11,954 bases of DNA from Anaerolineaceae bacterium (lineage in GTDB: Bacteria; Chloroflexota; Anaerolineae; Anaerolineales; Anaerolineaceae), in contig JAQTMA010000122.1 in the NCBI GenBank assembly GCA_028714615.1, forward strand, positions 1 to 11,954, given 5' to 3'. The notes beneath the pieces were generated by a model that was not told where the DNA came from, did no database searches, and saw only the letters and a list, made by a program, of their open reading frames with translations. Position 1 is the first letter of the stretch. Each line of letters begins with the position of its first letter. Made by a program: the position numbers and the translations under genes. Shown here in pieces: positions 1-6,404 of the stretch.

Positions 1-588
1 CTCATCCCGCCGGCGTTCTGGGGAAATCCTGCTGATTTGGGGCGCCGCTAATTTCATATTGCGAAGTGTATCCGGAAGGATGCGCAGCCCATAGGTCAGG
101 GCGAGGCGCACTCCCCGTAAAACTCGCAAAGGATCATCCTCGAAGGATGTGGAGGAGCATTCCCGCAAGACCTTTTTGCGTAAATCCTCCGCGCCTCCCA
201 GCGGATCGATTAGCCGCTGCAGGTCTCCGAGGGGTATTGCCATAGCATTCACGGTAAAATCCCGTCCGACCAGGTCTGTTGTCAGATCGGTCCCTCGGAA
301 ACTGGCAAAGTCCAGGATCGTGTCCCTTGCCTGAGCAGAGCGCAACACCACCCGGGATGTCAGGCGTGCTTCATCCATCACAAAGTAGGCGCCGCCAAGC
401 GCATTCGCTACGCGGCGGGCGACGGGACGGGGATCGGATCCCAATACAAAATCGAGATCGTGTGAGTCGATCCCAAGCAGGGCATCACGAACAGCCCCAC
501 CCACCAGGTACACATCGGCGACATTTTGGATTGCCTGGCAGGTGCGCTTGAGGAGCTCTGTAGAGAAAATGGCCTGCGAATTTCTCAA
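1..588 (-). CDS. cca: CCA-adding tRNA nucleotidyltransferase / poly(A) polymerase family, 3'-truncated by window edge
   Basis: This is the N-terminal 196 codons of a class II nucleotidyltransferase of the CCA/poly(A) polymerase family, which adds or repairs the 3' CCA of tRNA in the cytoplasm. The reading frame shows the family landmarks in order: LVGGAVRDALLG at residues 28-39, the metal-binding DLD at 44-46, GRDFTVNAMA near residue 105, RLIDPLGG, EDDPLRVLRGVRLA and finally ERRRDE at 191-196 at the edge. The gene continues outside the window, so the C-terminal domains cannot be judged. The proposed start is a TTG at 588-586 that overlaps the hpt stop as TTGA. No clear ribosome binding site sits at the right distance, so translation is probably coupled to hpt; a later start would still keep the catalytic motifs only if placed before residue 28. 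Family assignment is firm; CCA addition versus A-addition only, or poly(A) tailing, cannot be separated here. Confidence 0.88.
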   Translation of the reverse strand, partial: MRNSQAIFSTELLKRTCQAIQNVADVYLVGGAVRDALLGIDSHDLDFVLGSDPRPVARRVANALGGAYFVMDEARLTSRVVLRSAQARDTILDFASFRGTDLTTDLVGRDFTVNAMAIPLGDLQRLIDPLGGAEDLRKKVLRECSSTSFEDDPLRVLRGVRLALTYGLRILPDTLRNMKLAAPQISRISPERRRDE

Positions 589-1142
589 GGGTGGCTCTGA
601 TACTTCTCCAGGTTCACAACGCCGATGAAAGGTAGGTTGCGGTAGTAATCATCGATGTCCAGACCATAGCCAAACACGAACCGATCGGGGATCGAAAAGC
701 CACAATAGCCAACCGGTACGTGCACCTCACGCCGCGAGCTTTTATCCAACAAGGTACAGACCGTCAATGATTTGGGCTTGCGCGTGGAGAGGAAATCGAG
801 CACGCTGGCGATCGTCCGCCCACTATCGATAATATCCTCGACCAGGATAACATTTCGACCACTGACGATCGAGTTTAAATCCAGGGTTATTCGCACCTGT
901 CCGGATGATGACCTATTCCCGACCCCATACGAAGAGACAGCCATGAAATCAATGCTATGCGGGATAGTGATGTGGCGCATCAGATCCGTCAGGAACATGA
1001 CCCCGCCCCGCAGGATACAGACCAATAAGAGATCTTCTCCGGCATAATCGCGACTGATCTGTTCGCCTAATTCAGCGATGCGCCGCTGTAACGGCTCGGG
1101 CTCGATCAACACATCCCCCAGGAATTCATGATAATCTTGCAT
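585..1142 (-). CDS. hpt: Hypoxanthine (guanine) phosphoribosyltransferase
   Basis: This 185-residue cytoplasmic enzyme joins hypoxanthine or guanine to PRPP, giving IMP or GMP in purine salvage. Visible motifs are LRGGVMFLTDL at 44-54 (PPi-binding loop), the SSYG flexible loop near 70-73 with the following polar stretch, and the PRPP signature LVEDIIDSGRT at 100-110, with the acidic pair E102/D103 and the catalytic base D106. DRFVFGYGLD near the C-terminus is typical of the family's base-binding region. Length matches bacterial family members. A longer frame runs up to 1232, but I chose the ATG at 1142 because AGAGG lies 5 nt before it, and the 30 extra residues would lie inside the upstream tdk gene and lack family similarity. 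The start falls one base after the tdk stop, and its own stop overlaps the cca start, so tdk, hpt and cca are probably translated as one coupled unit. Confidence 0.95.
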   Translation of the reverse strand: MQDYHEFLGDVLIEPEPLQRRIAELGEQISRDYAGEDLLLVCILRGGVMFLTDLMRHITIPHSIDFMAVSSYGVGNRSSSGQVRITLDLNSIVSGRNVILVEDIIDSGRTIASVLDFLSTRKPKSLTVCTLLDKSSRREVHVPVGYCGFSIPDRFVFGYGLDIDDYYRNLPFIGVVNLEKYQSHP

Positions 1143-1143
1143 T

Positions 1144-1740
1144 TCAACCTCTAGTTCGAGATTCGGGATCCCCCCGGGGAACTTCGTGATGCTCACGACA
1201 GCGAGCTTCATACATCTCCGCGGCGCCAACAATCACAACTGGGTCATTGTACCGAGCGGGTTTCCCATTTACCAGGCGCTGGGTGCGAGTCGCTGGTTCT
1301 CCACAGACCATGCAAATCGCTTGCAGTTTGTCGACCTTTTCGGCCTGAGCCATCAACTGCGGCATCGGGCCAAAGGGTTCATGACGGAAGTCGGTGTCTA
1401 AGCCGGCAATGATAACCCGCAAGTTTTTTTGCGCCAGGATCTGTACAATGTTAATGATCTCATCATCGAAAAACTGCGCCTCGTCGATCCCGACCACGGT
1501 GGTATCCGCATCCAGGCGGTTAAGGATTTCAGCCGCACAGTCGATCGGCAACGCATCGAAGTCGCTTCCGGCGTGAGATTTCACTTTTTGAATATCGTAC
1601 CGGTTATCGATGGTGGGTTTGAACACCTGAACTTTTTGCCGGGCAATCGTCGCCCTCCGAAGACGGCGAATCAGCTCATCGGTCTTCCCACTAAACATGG
1701 ATCCACAAACGACTTCGACAACGCCAGAATGATGTATCAT
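1144..1740 (-). CDS. tdk: Thymidine kinase, type II (zinc-containing)
   Basis: This 198-residue protein phosphorylates thymidine with ATP to give dTMP for DNA precursor salvage. The P-loop GSMFSGKT is at 13-20, and DEAQFF at 86-91 holds the metal-binding D86 and catalytic-base E87. A structural zinc site is seen as C143-x2-C146 with C181 and H184 in the lasso/C-terminal region, as expected for the human TK1/E. coli Tdk type rather than the viral type. A longer frame starts at 1797, but the family begins close to the P-loop, and ATG 1740 gives the usual length. An AAGGAGG lies 14 nt before this ATG, a little far but with no other start codon between. It follows a hairpin that separates it from rpmE, and hpt begins one base after its stop. 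Confidence 0.95.
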   Translation of the reverse strand: MIHHSGVVEVVCGSMFSGKTDELIRRLRRATIARQKVQVFKPTIDNRYDIQKVKSHAGSDFDALPIDCAAEILNRLDADTTVVGIDEAQFFDDEIINIVQILAQKNLRVIIAGLDTDFRHEPFGPMPQLMAQAEKVDKLQAICMVCGEPATRTQRLVNGKPARYNDPVVIVGAAEMYEARCREHHEVPRGDPESRTRG

Positions 1741-1814
1741 TGCTTTTTGTGGAGCCTCCTTGTGCTGAAATTGGAGTTGGAAGTGAGACACACACATTCC
1801 AGGGATTGGACAAG

Positions 1815-1844
1815 AACAGGCAGATGCGTATGCATCTGCCTGTT
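1815..1844 (-). terminator. 13-bp perfect hairpin between rpmE and tdk, terminator-like
   Basis: A perfect inverted repeat has arms at 1815-1827 and 1832-1844 around a 4-nt loop. On the minus strand the second arm ends in GTT and continues CTTGTCC, a mildly U-rich tail rather than a true T-tract. On the plus strand no T-tract follows. It begins 34 nt beyond the rpmE stop, so it could terminate or partly attenuate the ribosomal protein transcript, or stabilise its 3' end. I see no convincing sigma-70 promoter between the hairpin and tdk, so some read-through into tdk-hpt-cca is likely. Confidence 0.6.
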
Positions 1845-1878
1845 AAGTGTACATGATAAGTACCCGATTCGGTAAGGG

Positions 1879-2355
1879 TCAGACAGTAATTTCCTCAGCC
1901 GCGGCGGGAAGGTCATAGCCGAGCTGGCGGAGATGTTTCTTCAAGTCGATCAACGACTTGCGGCCAAATCCTTCCACTGCGAGAAGTGCATTCTCGCCCT
2001 GGTTGAGTCGATCGAGCACCTGGCCAACGGTTGTCAGGCCAGCTTTGACCAAAGCATCGGTTGGACGATTTCCTAACCCTATTTCAGCTACGGGCCGAGC
2101 AGGGGAGGTGCGCTCGTTCTCACGGGCGGATTGCTGGTCGACAAAGCTCTGGCGGGCTTGTAGCTTCTTGTAGAAGCGGTCCACCTGGCCTTCGATGTCG
2201 ATCAAACGCTGCTGTTGGCCGGTAAAGAATGGATGACACTTGGAACAAACTTCTGTGCGGATTACCTTGCGGGTAGAACCCGTAGTCCAGGTATTCCCGC
2301 AGGCGCAGATCACCTGTGCATCCGGATAGAACGTTGGGTGAATGCCATTTTTCAT
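1879..2355 (-). CDS. rpmE: Ribosomal protein L31 (bL31, zinc type) with C-terminal alpha-CTD-like domain
   Basis: Residues 1-70 are bacterial L31, a 50S protein near the intersubunit bridge: the start MKNGIHPTFYPD is typical, C17-x-C19 and C37-x2-C40 form the zinc-type (C+) set, and HPFFTG follows. L31 normally ends at about 65-90 residues, whereas this frame reaches 158. After a polar linker (about 71-86), residues 87-150 closely follow the RNA polymerase alpha C-terminal domain: RPV, then NRPTDAL, AGLTTVGQVL, GFGRKSL and a final LKKHLRQLG helix. By eye, the positions matching E. coli alpha R265, G296, K298 and S299 are kept as R97, G131, K133 and S134; N268 and E302 become D100 and D137. 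One uninterrupted frame joins both parts. AAAGGA lies about 12 nt before ATG 2355. L31 identity is very secure; the alpha-CTD homology is strong by pattern, its function unknown. Confidence 0.93.
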   Translation of the reverse strand: MKNGIHPTFYPDAQVICACGNTWTTGSTRKVIRTEVCSKCHPFFTGQQQRLIDIEGQVDRFYKKLQARQSFVDQQSARENERTSPARPVAEIGLGNRPTDALVKAGLTTVGQVLDRLNQGENALLAVEGFGRKSLIDLKKHLRQLGYDLPAAAEEITV

Positions 2356-2443
2356 TTTCTAACACAATCCTTTCCCCTTGAAGAACGCCTCAGCTCTCGC
2401 TTGGGAATCTATTCCTGAAACAAAAGCTCGTCAGCCGAATTCG

Positions 2444-2722
2444 TTATCCAGCCGCCGGTTCAGTTATTTCAGCCGGGACAACATGGACGCGTTTTTGGCC
2501 GTTCGGAAGGGTCTCGAAAACCACCACACCATCCGAGACCGCGAACAGGGTATCGTCCTTACCAATATCGACATTCGCACCGGGTTTAATATGGGTACCC
2601 CGTTGGCGAACCAGGATGTTCCCTGAAATCACAATTTCGCCGCCATATTTCTTTACACCCAGGCGTTGGCCGTTTGAATCACGGCCGTTACGAACAGAAC
2701 CACCACCTTTTTTATGCGCCAT
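2444..2722 (-). CDS. rpmA: Ribosomal protein L27 (bL27)
   Basis: This 92-residue 50S subunit protein has an N-terminal tail that reaches towards the peptidyl transferase centre and contacts tRNA. The start [16 protein letters not shown] and the following [11 protein letters not shown] are diagnostic, as is [19 protein letters not shown] in the middle. The protein begins directly at MAHKKGGGS, so there is no cleavable N-terminal extension of the kind removed by the Prp protease in Firmicutes. GGAG lies 8 nt before the ATG. Only 5 bp separate it from rplU, the usual bacterial rplU-rpmA pairing. A gap of 88 bp without a recognised promoter or terminator separates it from rpmE, which is most likely on the same transcript. 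Confidence 0.98.
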   Translation of the reverse strand: MAHKKGGGSVRNGRDSNGQRLGVKKYGGEIVISGNILVRQRGTHIKPGANVDIGKDDTLFAVSDGVVVFETLPNGQKRVHVVPAEITEPAAG

Positions 2723-2727
2723 GTTTG

Positions 2728-3045
2728 CTACTCCACAGAAATTGATTCGATCTTCAGGCGGGTATATTTCTGGCGATGTCCTGTCTTGACCCGGTAGCGC
2801 TTCTTGGGGCGATACTTGAAGACAATCAGCTTGGGACCCTTGGTTTGCTCCACTACTGTGGTCATCACCCGTGCGCCCGATACCAGCGGCGTTCCAACGG
2901 AAACCGATTCTCCGTCGACAAACAGCAGAACGTCCATCAGTTCCACCTGCTCACCGGCCTGCAGCGGCAACACATCGACTTCGATGGTACCACCCTCGGC
3001 GACGCGAAACTGTTTGCCGCCGTTTTCAATAATCGCATACTTCAT
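2728..3045 (-). CDS. rplU: Ribosomal protein L21 (bL21)
   Basis: This 105-residue 50S subunit protein binds 23S rRNA. The start [15 protein letters not shown] is typical, and the C-terminal part has the [18 protein letters not shown] stretch characteristic of the family. The frame is open to 3156, but ATG 3045 is the right start: it gives the normal family length and has GGAGAG a few bases upstream, whereas the extra 37 residues would be translated 5' leader. The gene is first in the rplU-rpmA-rpmE unit and follows a perfect consensus promoter and a leader of about 110 nt that can fold into hairpins. Confidence 0.98.
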   Translation of the reverse strand: MKYAIIENGGKQFRVAEGGTIEVDVLPLQAGEQVELMDVLLFVDGESVSVGTPLVSGARVMTTVVEQTKGPKLIVFKYRPKKRYRVKTGHRQKYTRLKIESISVE

Positions 3046-3157
3046 CGATTCTCTCCAATCTTCACTTCGCCGGGCGACCCGCGCAGGTTGCGCAAGAGCA
3101 CGGGGAAGTTGGGGATACATGTAGATACCCCAGCAAATCCTGCCGGGGCAAGGCAAG
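3046..3157 (-). promoter_or_regulatory. Structured 5' leader of rplU, possible ribosomal-protein autoregulatory RNA
   Basis: About 110 nt lie between the predicted transcription start and the rplU ATG. Hairpin A has arms 3148-3142 and 3134-3128 (7 bp with one G-U). Hairpin B has arms 3096-3090 and 3084-3078 (7 bp with two G-U). A third small hairpin, 3081-3071, shares bases with the second arm of B, so B and C exclude each other. C lies just upstream of the ribosome binding region. This arrangement could serve translational or attenuation control by L21, as in other ribosomal protein leaders, but I cannot match it to a known leader class by eye. Confidence 0.4.
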
Positions 3158-3162
3158 GATAC

Positions 3163-3191
3163 ATTATACCGGCCTAATCCGAGTCTGTCAA
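3163..3191 (-). promoter_or_regulatory. Perfect sigma-70 consensus promoter for rplU-rpmA-rpmE
   Basis: Read on the minus strand, TTGACA (3191-3186) and TATAAT (3168-3163) are separated by exactly 17 nt, an exact match to the housekeeping consensus in both boxes and spacing. AT-rich sequence just upstream (about 3215-3197) resembles an UP element. Transcription should start near 3156-3157, giving a leader of about 110 nt before rplU. The position, right after the selB stop, marks the start of a separate, highly expressed unit. Confidence 0.88.
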
Positions 3192-3225
3192 CAACCAGTT
3201 TTACAAAATCAATTCCGAACCGGGT

Positions 3226-5136
3226 TCAGGTCTCTTTATGGGCTGTTCTCAATTTACGAGCGTCCCCTTCTCGAACGGTCACCCCGGCCTGGTCTAAATG
3301 CTCCAGAAAAGCCTGGGCATATTTGCGCGTGGTGCCAAACCGGTCGCGGAACTGTGCTAGTGTAATTGAACCGTTTTGCTCGATGTGCCGGCGCACTCCC
3401 TCGGCCATCTGCAAATAATCTACACTCCGAAACACTACCTCTGAGGAGACGGGCGTCAACTGCCCAGCCTCGACCAACGCGTTATACACGTCCTCCCCCA
3501 CTTCCGACTGGAGGACCTGGATGGTCGGTGGTGCGAAGGGCGAGGAGGCAAACTGATCCAGGCAAATCTGCACTCTTTCCTGCTGTGCAGGTGTGAAGCG
3601 TACCTGAAAGTCCGGTCTGGACAGGATAACACCCATCTCCACCACTTGCTGCGCTTGCACCAAAGTCCGCACGATGGCGTTGCTGACCCTGGTTGTCAGT
3701 TTCATGCGGCTCTTGAACTCTTCCCGGGGCATTCCCCGCCGGAGTGGGAAGCTGTGGTGGTATGCCTCGATAAGCTCGAGCGCCTTGACAGCCAAACGCT
3801 CCCATTGATGATGAGCCAATGCCAAACCGTCCGCATCCGGCGAACCATTTCCACCTTCCAGGAGCAACAGACTCCCCGCTGCAATGAGAGCCGTCAGGGC
3901 TTGAGAAGCTACCTCGGAATCCAGGCGGGCGCGCTGTACGATCTCGCGTAGTGGGGCGGGGCCAAGGGCAGCACTAGCTTCTAACAGTACATCCTCTGGG
4001 GAACCTGCACGCAGAGCTTGCAAGCTCGCCAGTACCGCTGGAGAGAAACGTTTATGCCGCTCTTGCGGCCGCGGATCTAGAACCATCCCGCCTCCCAATG
4101 TTTCACCCGGGGACGGTCGCCGCAGGATATACCGGTCGCCACGCTGTGCCACGACTGGTTCCCGTAATTCCAGTTGCAGCCCACCTTCCTGGCCAGGTTC
4201 TAGCACATCCACCCCGAGCAGGCGCACCCGAGCCAGTACCTCGGCAGTGCCCAGGAAGAGTTTGACCTCGCTGGAATGCTTCAGGGCTCCTGCAGCATCA
4301 GGTAGCAGGCGGAACTGTACATCCAACCAGCGTGCAGACTGGTAGCGTCCAGGTTGGGCAATCACCGCTCCGCGAGCGATCTGGTCGACATTCACTCCGG
4401 CGATATTGATCGCTGTCCGGCTACCCGGGACAGCGGTTTCGACTTTGCGATTGTGGGTTTGTAAACCACGAATGCGCCCGTGGATACCACTAGGCAGGAT
4501 CTCGACCTCCTCACCCACTTGGAAATGCCCATCCGTCAACGTGCCGGTCACGACCGTGCCGAAACCCGGCATGATGAAAACACGATCCACCGGTAAGCGT
4601 GCCCGTCCCAGGTCGGCGCGCGGCTCGCTTTGCGCCAACACTTCACTCAGGCGGTCCAGCAGTTCCCCTAACCCCGCACCGGTGCGGGCAGAGATGCGCA
4701 CAATCGGGGCTTGCGCAAATACCGTTCCCTGGACGATCTGCTTCACATCTAACTCCACCAGGTCGACCCATTCCTCATCCTCAATTAGGTCGATCTTGGT
4801 CAGCACAATCACCCCGCCCGGCACTTGCAGCAGATCAAGGATGGCCAGGTGCTCGCGTGTTTGCGGCATAACGCCTTCATCTGCTGCAACCACGAACAGC
4901 GCCGCATCAATTCCCCCAACGCCAGCTAACATGTTCTCGATAAAGTCGCGATGGCCGGGCACATCCACGATGCCGATGGTTTCCCCCCCGGGCAGCGTGA
5001 GAGAGGCAAACCCCAGGTCGATGGTCATCTCCCGGGCGCGTTCTTCCTTTAACCGGTCGGGGTGGGTACCGGTTAAAGCAGCGATGAGGGTCGATTTTCC
5101 GTGATCGACATGTCCGGCGGTGCCAACTACACGCAT
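3226..5136 (-). CDS. selB: Selenocysteine-specific translation elongation factor SelB
   Basis: This 636-residue translational GTPase delivers Sec-tRNA(Sec) to UGA codons marked by a SECIS element. The GTPase domain shows G1 GHVDHGKST (8-16), G2 around REMTIDLGFA (35-44), G3 DVPGH (58-62) and G4 TKID (113-116). EF-Tu-like beta-barrel domains follow, with VDRVFIMPGFGTVVTGTL typical of SelB. The last 250 or so residues look like the winged-helix repeats that bind the mRNA hairpin, ending with TLAQFRDRFGTTRKYAQAFLEHLD. Length fits bacterial SelB (about 610-640). I chose ATG 5136 over the longer frame at 5196 because it starts right at the GTPase domain and has GAGGT 7 nt upstream. It follows the coiled-coil gene by 17 bp and is probably co-transcribed with it. 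No selA, selC or selD is in the window. Confidence 0.96.
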   Translation of the reverse strand: MRVVGTAGHVDHGKSTLIAALTGTHPDRLKEERAREMTIDLGFASLTLPGGETIGIVDVPGHRDFIENMLAGVGGIDAALFVVAADEGVMPQTREHLAILDLLQVPGGVIVLTKIDLIEDEEWVDLVELDVKQIVQGTVFAQAPIVRISARTGAGLGELLDRLSEVLAQSEPRADLGRARLPVDRVFIMPGFGTVVTGTLTDGHFQVGEEVEILPSGIHGRIRGLQTHNRKVETAVPGSRTAINIAGVNVDQIARGAVIAQPGRYQSARWLDVQFRLLPDAAGALKHSSEVKLFLGTAEVLARVRLLGVDVLEPGQEGGLQLELREPVVAQRGDRYILRRPSPGETLGGGMVLDPRPQERHKRFSPAVLASLQALRAGSPEDVLLEASAALGPAPLREIVQRARLDSEVASQALTALIAAGSLLLLEGGNGSPDADGLALAHHQWERLAVKALELIEAYHHSFPLRRGMPREEFKSRMKLTTRVSNAIVRTLVQAQQVVEMGVILSRPDFQVRFTPAQQERVQICLDQFASSPFAPPTIQVLQSEVGEDVYNALVEAGQLTPVSSEVVFRSVDYLQMAEGVRRHIEQNGSITLAQFRDRFGTTRKYAQAFLEHLDQAGVTVREGDARKLRTAHKET

Positions 5137-5153
5137 ACTGCCGACCTCACTCG

Positions 5154-6332
5154 TTAGCTGGAGTGATTGAAGGTCTTTTCGTAAGTAGCCATCCACTCAT
5201 GCGCCAGGGTCAATAAGGCTTGCAAGCGTTTCTCTGTTTCTTCATTAATCAAGACGATCGCATCTTGCAACTCCTGGGTAGCATCTTCCAATCCGGCAAA
5301 TCGCCCAATGATCTTCTCGAACTGGCGTCCCACATCCCGTCCTTGTTCTTCGTGAGCGATGGAATAATTTGTCCACCGTTTCTGATCGTCTGCTTTGAAA
5401 GAGGTCCAATCCTGACGGAAGCGGTCTTCCGATAATCGCTGCATCTCGGTGATTTCATTGATCCGTCGCTCGATACGATTGGTGACCTCATCCAAGGCAT
5501 CCTGGGAGTGTTTCACAGCTCGGTGAGTAGCATCCAAACTTTGAAGTTGAGTATCCAGCCCGGATGCCCGTTTCTCAACTGCTTCGAAACGCACCAACCA
5601 ATCTTTCCAGGCTCTTTCGCGCTCAGCCTGGATGAGGGTTTGTTTTTCAAGGAAAGTAGCCTGGGCAGCGCGGCGTTCATTTTCCGCGACAGCCAGTTCA
5701 CTCATGCGGGTTTCGAGCTTGCGTAATTGGTCGGAGGTAAGATCTACTTTCCCCCGCTGTTCTTCTGTCCGTTTTCGCAAGGCAGAGACTTCACCCAGCA
5801 GATCATTCAAGCGTTTATTTTCTGTTCGCTGCCCTTCTTCAAGCAGCCGCAACATGCGCTTATACTCATCGTCATTCCTACGGTTTTCCACCACCTTAAC
5901 CCCGGTCTCTTCGATGAGGCGGGTTAAGCGGTAGTCCTCTTCTAACCGGGCCTGAACTGCCTTTTTGAGCTCGGGAATGGGATCCAATCCCTTCCTGACC
6001 TCATTAATCGATTTGGTCAGGGCATCAATTTCCACACGGCGCACCTTTTCAGTCTCGCGTTCGTGTTCGCTGCGTAACCTCTCAATCGCTTCCAGGTTAC
6101 GATTCGCATCCACCCGAATCTGAACAAGGTTACCTTCCAGGGAATCAAGCCGTGAAAGGCTAGCCGCCAGACGAGAGATTTCCCCACTAACCTGCTTGAT
6201 CCCTTGGCTGAGCGCCGGTAGCCCCCCTTCCATTTCGGCTATGCGCTTCTCCAGGGTGGCGATGGCGGTTTTATCTCGGCGATGTTCGTCATCCAGCCAC
6301 TCCAAACGCTTGATGATTTGTTCCAGGTCCAT
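5154..6332 (-). CDS. Long coiled-coil protein of unknown function
   Basis: I do not recognise a family. The 392-residue product is almost entirely charged heptad-like helix from residue 1 to about 300 (for example MDLEQIIKRLEWLDDEHRRD, and repeated LEKR, LRKL and IERRIN patterns). It has only three prolines (39, 118, 120) and no cysteine. There is no signal peptide or membrane segment, so it should be cytoplasmic, probably a rod-like homo-oligomer or scaffold. The C-terminal part is richer in aromatics (W309, W320, Y323, W380), hinting at a small folded end. It lacks P-loop or SMC head motifs. AAAGGA lies 6 nt before the ATG and an extended -10 promoter lies about 50 nt upstream. selB begins 17 bp after its stop, so the two probably share a transcript, but a functional link to selenocysteine insertion is only a guess. 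Confidence 0.8.
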   Translation of the reverse strand: MDLEQIIKRLEWLDDEHRRDKTAIATLEKRIAEMEGGLPALSQGIKQVSGEISRLAASLSRLDSLEGNLVQIRVDANRNLEAIERLRSEHERETEKVRRVEIDALTKSINEVRKGLDPIPELKKAVQARLEEDYRLTRLIEETGVKVVENRRNDDEYKRMLRLLEEGQRTENKRLNDLLGEVSALRKRTEEQRGKVDLTSDQLRKLETRMSELAVAENERRAAQATFLEKQTLIQAERERAWKDWLVRFEAVEKRASGLDTQLQSLDATHRAVKHSQDALDEVTNRIERRINEITEMQRLSEDRFRQDWTSFKADDQKRWTNYSIAHEEQGRDVGRQFEKIIGRFAGLEDATQELQDAIVLINEETEKRLQALLTLAHEWMATYEKTFNHSS

Positions 6333-6380
6333 TCTGCATCCTTTATGGATAAGCGGGGTAAGTAAGTTCGATCTACGAAA

Positions 6381-6389
6381 ATTATACCA
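6381..6389 (-). promoter_or_regulatory. Extended -10 promoter upstream of the coiled-coil gene and selB
   Basis: On the minus strand a perfect TATAAT lies at 6386-6381, preceded by TG and one base (TGGTATAAT). No good -35 hexamer is found at 16-18 nt, which is compatible with an extended -10 promoter. Transcription would start near 6374, about 42 nt before the ATG at 6332. The element lies about 20 bp beyond the stop of the NuoN-like gene, and no terminator hairpin is visible between them. Confidence 0.6.
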
Positions 6390-6404
6390 TCCGCCATATT
6401 CTAC

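Noticed and set aside
2356..2443. Possible separate promoter or terminator between rpmA and rpmE
   Set aside because: No hexamer pair with proper spacing and no hairpin with T-run was found; read-through from rplU is simpler.
3046..3156. N-terminal extension of L21 up to 3156
   Set aside because: It would translate the leader, lacks family similarity, and the internal ATG at 3045 has a good ribosome binding site and gives the normal L21 start.
3212..3229. Small palindrome GAACCGGGTTC around the selB stop, with a near-copy at about 9409
   Set aside because: The core is short with a single-base centre, one copy is inside a coding region, and there is no evidence of an operator; likely chance.
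4406..5104. Long plus-strand open frame of 232 codons opposite selB
   Set aside because: It lies wholly antisense to the GTPase and barrel domains of SelB and its product is low-complexity, rich in Ser, Arg, Thr and Pro, as expected for a shadow frame in GC-rich coding DNA.
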